Part shown: piece after piece, positions 61,844 to 64,000 of the stretch | Layout: each line of letters starts with the position of its first letter | Numbering within the stretch: the stretch's first letter is position 1 | Origin: Liolophura sinensis | Taxonomy: Eukaryota > Mollusca > Polyplacophora > Chitonida > Chitonidae | Assembly: GCF_032854445.1 (NCBI RefSeq) | Contig: NC_088305.1 | Location: 9,967,717-10,031,716 of the forward strand | Length of the DNA stretch: 64,000 bases | Direction: 5' to 3' | The notes under the pieces: model-generated | What the model was told of the DNA's origin: nothing | The model's database searches: none | The model's input: only the letters and a program-made list of their open reading frames with translations | Translations under genes and position numbers: made by a program

Positions 61844-64000
61844 TGAATGAATGAATGATTATGGTTTAACGCCAAATCGGCAGTATTTCAGCCATATCGT
61901 GGCAATTGCAAGGTCGAAACACGAGGCGATGAGGTCTCCGATATGGTGGTGAGAACATCAAAAAGAGAAACAAATGTTTGGACATATTTAAAACCAGATT
62001 AGAATAACCAAAAACAGTTAAAACTCGAAAACCCTCATATTTTAAAAATAATATATCAAGAAATGTATATATAACATTATAGATAAATATTTATATATTA
62101 ATAAATTATATCTTATGATAAAGGCCAATGGCCTTCAAATAACTGATGACAACATCACCAGTGATGTTGTCAAACAAATCATATATAGAGTCGACCGTGT
62201 AGAATCTCTGCCGAACGTGGGCAAAGTCCACACAGTCAACCAAGATATGTTTGATGCCATATTGGGCATCGCATCCAACACACTCGGGAGCACTGCTCCC
62301 ATCTAATATGAAATTGTGCGTTAGACGAGAATGCCCAACACGACACCTTGTTAAAACGGTTTGGTCTCTACGAGACTTTTCGCAAGTATAATTGTTGTAG
62401 CCAATGACCGGATGAATAGCATGCAGTTTATTATGGACCTGCAAGTTCCATTCACCCTGCCAAAGGCCACGAATATATTTAAGAATATTGGACTTCATGT
62501 CAGTATAAGGGATTTTTATCTTAGATATGGGTTTATTTAGGGCATCTTTCGCCTCCCTGTCTGCGACTGTGTTTCCATGGATACCAGTATGACTTGGTAT
62601 CCAGCAGAATATAATATCTTTACCTCTTCTAATTAATTTCCTATGTATAGCTAAAATTTGAAGGATCAAGGGATTTTTAAATTTATTATTCTGTATTGCC
62701 AATAAGCAAGACAACGAGTCAGTGCATATCATTGCCCTCTGGGCACACCCAGAAGAAACATATAAGGCCAGGAGTATAGCTCTGGCCTCGGCAGAGAATA
62801 TTGAAGAAGAGGATGGAAGACGAAAGGAAGAGACTCGCTGCTCCATGACAGTCGCAGTCGCAACCCTGTCCCCATCCTTCGACCCGTCAGTATATATAAA
62901 TTTATAATCCATATAATTAGCTTTAATTTCAGCAAAACCTTGCTGAATTATAAGAGGATTTATATTCGATTTATTATACTTACGTAGATCAAATATTAGT
63001 TTAGGTTGTGGGAGAAGTAATGGAGGAGACTCCGGAAAAGACACCGGAGCTATATCCTCCAGCTTGTGGTTAGCTCCCACAATATGGTCCCGTATACGAA
63101 GACCGAACGAAGGGATCTTGTTAGGACATTTAATATATTTGTCTACATATAATGGATTGAAAACACAGTCGTAGGCAGGGTTTGTTGGATGTGCTTTAAG
63201 CTTTGTAGCATATTGAAGGCTAAGTTTTATACGTCGGTTATATAAAGAAGGCTCATTTGCCTCCACGTATAAACTTTCTACTGGTGAAGTTCTAAAAGCA
63301 CCAAGGCTGAGCCTCAAACCTTGGTGATGAACAGGATCCAACATTTTAATGTACGACTTCCTAGCGGAACCGTAAATGATGGATCCATAGTCCAATTTAG
63401 ACCTCACCAGAGAACGATATAAATTAAGTAAAACTGATCGGTCAGCACCCCAATCGGTGCTACCTTAATTATATCGAGAGCCTTTGTACATTTAGCTTTA
63501 AGCATTTTGATATGAGGTATAAAAGATAGCTTACTATCAAATATTATACCTAAAAATTTTGTTTCTCCAACAATTTTAACCTGTTTACCACAAAAATTAA
63601 GCTCAGGGTCAAGATGAAGTTTCCGTTTATTACAAAAATGCATACCGACGGTTTTAGACGTTGAAAATCTAAAACCGTTTTCAGTTGCCCATTTCTCGAT
63701 TTTGTTGAGACAAAGCTGCAACTGACGTTCGATATTATTGATATTCTTAGCTCGGTAGCATATAAGGAAATCATCCACGTATAAAGAACCCTCTGTGCCA
63801 GATGTTAATGTTTTTTGCTAGGCTATTTATTTTTATGCTAAACAGAGTTGGTGATAGAATGCTGCCCTGGGGTACACCCATTTCTTGCTCATAAGAGTCA
63901 GAAAGAGTGGACCCCACCCGTACCTTAAACTGACGATCAGATAAAAATTGAGATATAAATATAGGTAAGCGACCTTTCAGACCCATGTTCGCGAGGTCTT
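61844..64000 (-). mobile_element. I/Nimb-type LINE D, 3' part, continuing past the window
   Basis: It starts with the TGAATGAATGAATGA tail and the 3' terminal segment shared with A-C, inserted in LINE E2. Its outer 3' UTR differs from the others (cgaggcgatgaggtctccg), suggesting another subfamily member. Confidence 0.92.
62106..64000 (-). pseudogene. LINE D ORF2, C-terminal two-thirds of RT plus RNase H, broken
   Basis: Contains part of the RT (QGSILSPTLFS, VDDFLICYR), RNase H (YTDGSKDGD, SAEARAI, CTDSLS, VADREAK) and C-terminal Cys/His motif. Breaks against copy C: seven bases missing near 63462 (GGTGCTACC for GGTGCTAGACACGACC on +), an extra T near 63815, and an in-frame 3-bp loss near 62762. 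Runs off the right edge. Confidence 0.92.

Overview
The window is animal DNA, most likely from a marine mollusc and probably a gastropod. This rests on the mix of non-LTR retrotransposons with TGAA-type tails, a tRNA-derived SINE ending in repeated CACT/CTCA, and a spliced P2RX7_C-like gene; the species is inference. No ordinary single-copy host gene is visible.

The backbone is one tandem array with a repeat unit of about 580 bp. Each unit carries a U4 spliceosomal snRNA gene on the + strand: it opens with AGCTTTGCGCAGTGGC and goes on to the U4 kink-turn stem-loop, an ATTTTTGG Sm site and a 3' terminal hairpin. I count 21 units. Seventeen lie in the first 11.5 kb. The other four are spread through the rest of the window because about 51 kb of mobile elements inserted into the array. 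If each insertion and its target duplication is subtracted, the 574-584 bp period is restored every time, so the whole window is a single U4 locus invaded by transposons.

Layout: 1-11520 is the array with one 1.6 kb insert carrying an SGNH-hydrolase ORF (4497-6099). 11521-18478 is an I/Nimb-type LINE joined to the 5' part of a related LINE. 19303-25207 and 31076-36978 are two apparently intact I/Nimb-type LINEs in homologous spacer sites. 25419-30674 is a Tx1-type LINE inside U4 gene 19. 37084-53899 is a CR1-like LINE whose (CTAT)n tail holds two 6.1 kb Tx1-like LINEs, one after the other. 54140-59407 is a Tc1-like transposon that contains a TTAA-flanked element with a THAP gene and a P2RX7_C-like gene, which in turn holds a SINE. 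59854-61842 is a second copy of the U4-inserted Tx1-type LINE, interrupted by a fourth I/Nimb-type LINE that runs off the window.

The most notable point is that both Tx1-type copies (25419 and 59854) sit after exactly the same nucleotide (U4 nt 69) in the same orientation, in different U4 genes, and the complete copy has a 17-bp target duplication of U4 nt 53-69. This looks like a U4 snRNA-specific retrotransposon, parallel to the known U2-specific families Keno and Utopia. The second notable system is the TTAA element: its THAP and P2RX7_C-like genes converge, and the same 20-bp inverted motif lies upstream of both.
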